DNA of 6,720 nucleotides from Nitrospirota bacterium (lineage in GTDB: Bacteria > Nitrospirota_A > Leptospirillia > Leptospirillales > Leptospirillaceae): the NCBI GenBank assembly GCA_021838765.1, contig JAKCCY010000144.1, positions 1 to 6,720 on the forward strand. The letters run 5' to 3'. Positions within the stretch are counted from its first letter, which is position 1. Each line of letters starts with the position of its first letter. Below are positions 4,915-6,720 of this stretch, piece after piece. The notes below the pieces were generated by a model. It saw only the letters and a program-made list of their open reading frames with translations. It was not told the origin of the DNA and did no database searches. The translations under genes and the position numbers were made by a program.

Positions 4915-5661
4915 TTGGGGGCAAAGCTGCCAGTCATAGGTATCACGGCAGACTATGAGCCCCAACACAATGAAAACCATCCCCGGCATTTTCTTAAAGC
5001 CCCGTATGTCGACACCTTACGGGATGCCGGGGCACTGGTTGTCATACTGCCCTTCCAGTTTTTCCAGCAAGACCAGACATCTGACGTTTCTCAATGGGAC
5101 TTTCTCGACGGGATCCTGATCTCAGGCTCCGGTCCGGATATTCCCCCGTCTTTTTATGGCAAAAGCAAGGAAATCCAGAATAACGAATGGATGACAGATG
5201 AGCGGGTTCGGTTCGAACAGGCGCTGATCAAAAAGTCAGAAGATGACAAGACTCCCTGCCTGGGAATCTGTAGCGGCTTGCAGGCATTGAACGTCTACAG
5301 GGGCGGGACGCTCCTGCAGGATATTCCTTCCCGTAAAGATTCCTTTCTGGATCACAAGTCCCCACATGCCGTCCATGTCGAAAAAAGACCGCCGATCGAC
5401 TGGATTCCGGAGGGAGACTATCAGGTCAACAGCTTCCACCACCAGGGGGTTGATCTTCTGGGCTCCGGACTTTCTGTCTTCGCAAAGACATCCGATGGAA
5501 TGGTCGAAGGAGTGATCGACCCCAGCCACCCGTTTATGATTGCCGTCCAGTGGCATCCGGAAAGATTTCTCTCGGGTGACCACCTGTCCAGACTGATCAT
5601 CAGCCAATTTGTCGAAAGCTGTGCCGCCAGGAAATCACTCAAGGAATCCCGCTCCCGATAA
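4915..5661 (+). CDS. Class-I glutamine amidotransferase-like hydrolase (peptidase C26)
   Basis: The 248-aa protein belongs to the gamma-glutamyl-GABA hydrolase (PuuD/YcjL) family, which cleaves gamma-glutamyl amide bonds by a Cys-His-Glu triad. Seen here are VIGITADYE at the N-terminus, SGSGPDIPPSFYG (70-82) at the oxyanion-side loop, the nucleophile Cys119 in LGICSGLQALNV, NSFHHQGV (172-179), and the pair His214/Glu216 in AVQWHPE. The start is TTG at 4915, two bases after the helicase stop. An ATG start is not available near the conserved N-terminus, and AGGAAAG about 11 bases upstream can serve as ribosome-binding site. The tight spacing implies cotranscription and coupling with the helicase. 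The substrate cannot be read; no putrescine-pathway gene is near, so a role in gamma-glutamyl-GABA breakdown should not be assumed. Confidence 0.88.
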   Translation: MGAKLPVIGITADYEPQHNENHPRHFLKAPYVDTLRDAGALVVILPFQFFQQDQTSDVSQWDFLDGILISGSGPDIPPSFYGKSKEIQNNEWMTDERVRFEQALIKKSEDDKTPCLGICSGLQALNVYRGGTLLQDIPSRKDSFLDHKSPHAVHVEKRPPIDWIPEGDYQVNSFHHQGVDLLGSGLSVFAKTSDGMVEGVIDPSHPFMIAVQWHPERFLSGDHLSRLIISQFVESCAARKSLKESRSR

Positions 5662-5676
5662 AAAGAGTCTTGTCGC

Positions 5677-6504
5677 TCAGGGATTTTCCCCGTGCTCCGC
5701 AAGCTTCTCAAACACAGGATCCACCAAAACAACATCAGCAATGGGATGTTTCAGAAGATTTTCTCCAACCCTTGAAAATCGCTCAACCCCGTCCGTTACA
5801 AAAAATCGCATCGTTGCAGGTCGTTCGGGATTTTGACTTACAAGATTCCTGTTCAATATTTCCCGGGCAAGCTCGTACCCCGGATCAATAAAGGTCACCT
5901 CCGGCAGGATTTTCTGAAGGACAGGAAGAAGCGGGGGATAATGAGTGCAGCCGAGGATCATCGTGTCGACATTTTTCCACTTTGTCAGGTAAGGGATCAG
6001 ATATTCACGGGAAACAGCCTCTGCGACATCCCCCACAACCCAGCCTTCTTCAACAAGCGGTGCAAAAAGCGGACATGGCTGGGCAAAAACACCGATTCCC
6101 GGATCGATTTCAGCAATCAGGCGGGGATAGGCATTCGAACGAATCGTCCCTTCCGTGGCCAGAACGCCGATCGCTCCCGAGCGGGTCAATCTTGCGGCAA
6201 CTCTCGCACCTGCTTCAAGGACACCGAGTGTCGGAATTGGGCTGACCTCATCGGAAAACTCCTCAAAGGCCTGGCTTGATACGGTAAAACAGGCGGCAAT
6301 AATCAGGTCGGGCTTCATCTCGGCCAGGAAGCGGGCATCCTCCCTGGCAAATCGGACAATGGTCTCTCTCGATTTGGTCCCGTAAGGAAAACGCGCGGTA
6401 TCGCCAAGATAGGTCACAGAGATTCCCGGGAAGAGTTCAAGAAAATGCTTCAGGACGGAGAGGCCTCCCATTCCCGAATCGAAAAAAGAAATCCCCCCGC
6501 TCAC
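5677..6504 (-). CDS. murI: Glutamate racemase
   Basis: The 275-aa cytoplasmic enzyme interconverts L- and D-glutamate for peptidoglycan. Motifs in order: FFDSGMGGLSVL with Asp9, YLGDTARFPYGTKS (32-45), catalytic Cys72 in AACFTVSS, and the second catalytic Cys186 with His188 in LGCTHYPPLL. Length is normal for the family (about 255-285). The usual first-cysteine motif is ACNTAS; here the Asn is Phe73 and Ala is Val75, an unusual change next to the catalytic residue. The start is GTG at 6502-6504, which places Asp9 at the expected distance. It overlaps the upstream gene's TGA by 4 bases (GTGA) and lacks a clear ribosome-binding site, so translation is probably coupled. The gene ends 15 bp from the convergent hydrolase gene with no terminator between them. 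Confidence 0.92.
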   Translation of the reverse strand: MSGGISFFDSGMGGLSVLKHFLELFPGISVTYLGDTARFPYGTKSRETIVRFAREDARFLAEMKPDLIIAACFTVSSQAFEEFSDEVSPIPTLGVLEAGARVAARLTRSGAIGVLATEGTIRSNAYPRLIAEIDPGIGVFAQPCPLFAPLVEEGWVVGDVAEAVSREYLIPYLTKWKNVDTMILGCTHYPPLLPVLQKILPEVTFIDPGYELAREILNRNLVSQNPERPATMRFFVTDGVERFSRVGENLLKHPIADVVLVDPVFEKLAEHGENP

Positions 6505-6720
6505 AATGGCCAGCTTTTCGAAGCTTCCCGGCGGGAAGCGATCCGCATCAACCGCTCCGAGGCCTCTCTCCTGCGCTTTTCAAACCAGTCCTTTTTCTCT
6601 TTTGACAGGATCCGGAGCTGCTCCATCACCTGTCTTGCAAGTTCGGAGCTTTTCATCGCCAGAAGGCCGTCGCAAGTCGCCATAAGAGCCCTCTCCACGG
6701 AGACGCTGAGCGGGAAATGC
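6501..6720 (-). CDS. Unidentified protein upstream of murI (C-terminal part)
   Basis: The frame is open from the window edge to TGA at 6501-6503, giving about 72 residues. A GTG at 6696-6698 and an ATG at 6681-6683 lie within it, but the frame remains open beyond both, so the true start is probably outside the window. The visible part is helical and strongly charged, with stretches such as LRILSKEKKDWFEKRRREAS, suggesting a coiled-coil or RNA/DNA-contacting helix. I do not recognise the family. It overlaps murI by 4 bases, which points to one operon. Confidence 0.5.
   Translation of the reverse strand, partial: HFPLSVSVERALMATCDGLLAMKSSELARQVMEQLRILSKEKKDWFEKRRREASERLMRIASRREASKSWPL

Overview
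The window looks like chromosome of a moderately GC-rich Gram-negative bacterium. Housekeeping genes (DEAD-box RNA helicase, class-I glutamine amidotransferase-like hydrolase, glutamate racemase) flank an accessory island of nested mobile-element remains. The protein style recalls acidophilic iron-oxidising Nitrospirota such as Leptospirillum. That is an impression from memory, not a search result.

Layout. Positions 1-59 hold the C-terminal end of a plus-strand membrane protein, followed by a symmetrical terminator (92-127). On the minus strand come a 165-aa four-helix membrane protein of the urate-oxidase N-terminal (Urate_ox_N) type (147-644) and, upstream of it, a 32-aa single-helix membrane peptide with a GTG start (718-816). 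From 972 to 1286 lies the start of an IS110-family transposase, broken by an amber codon and cut off inside its catalytic motif. At that point (1287) a group II intron 5' end begins with GTGCGAC. A matching intron 3' end, domain V plus domain VI with a bulged A, lies at 2928-2999. Between the two ends, where a reverse transcriptase would be expected, sits a complete toxin-antitoxin operon: three palindromes, a good sigma-70 promoter, a 109-aa Phd/UPF0175-like antitoxin (1754-2083) and a 214-aa PIN-domain toxin (2083-2727). The arrangement reads as IS110, then group II intron, then toxin-antitoxin cassette, one inside the other. No reverse-transcriptase motif was seen.

Positions 3000-3200 contain nothing I can assign. 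A promoter at 3201-3230 starts a leader of about 270 nt with a strong hairpin, leading to a RhlE-like DEAD-box helicase (3509-4912). The C26-family hydrolase (4915-5661) follows 2 nt later in the same operon. Convergent to it on the minus strand are glutamate racemase (5677-6504) and an overlapping unidentified upstream gene that runs off the window (6501-6720).

The helicase-hydrolase and racemase operons are unrelated in function as far as can be seen. The notable part is 972-2999. There the toxin-antitoxin pair has its own promoter and candidate operators, and it may act as cargo of the intron or may have invaded and killed it.
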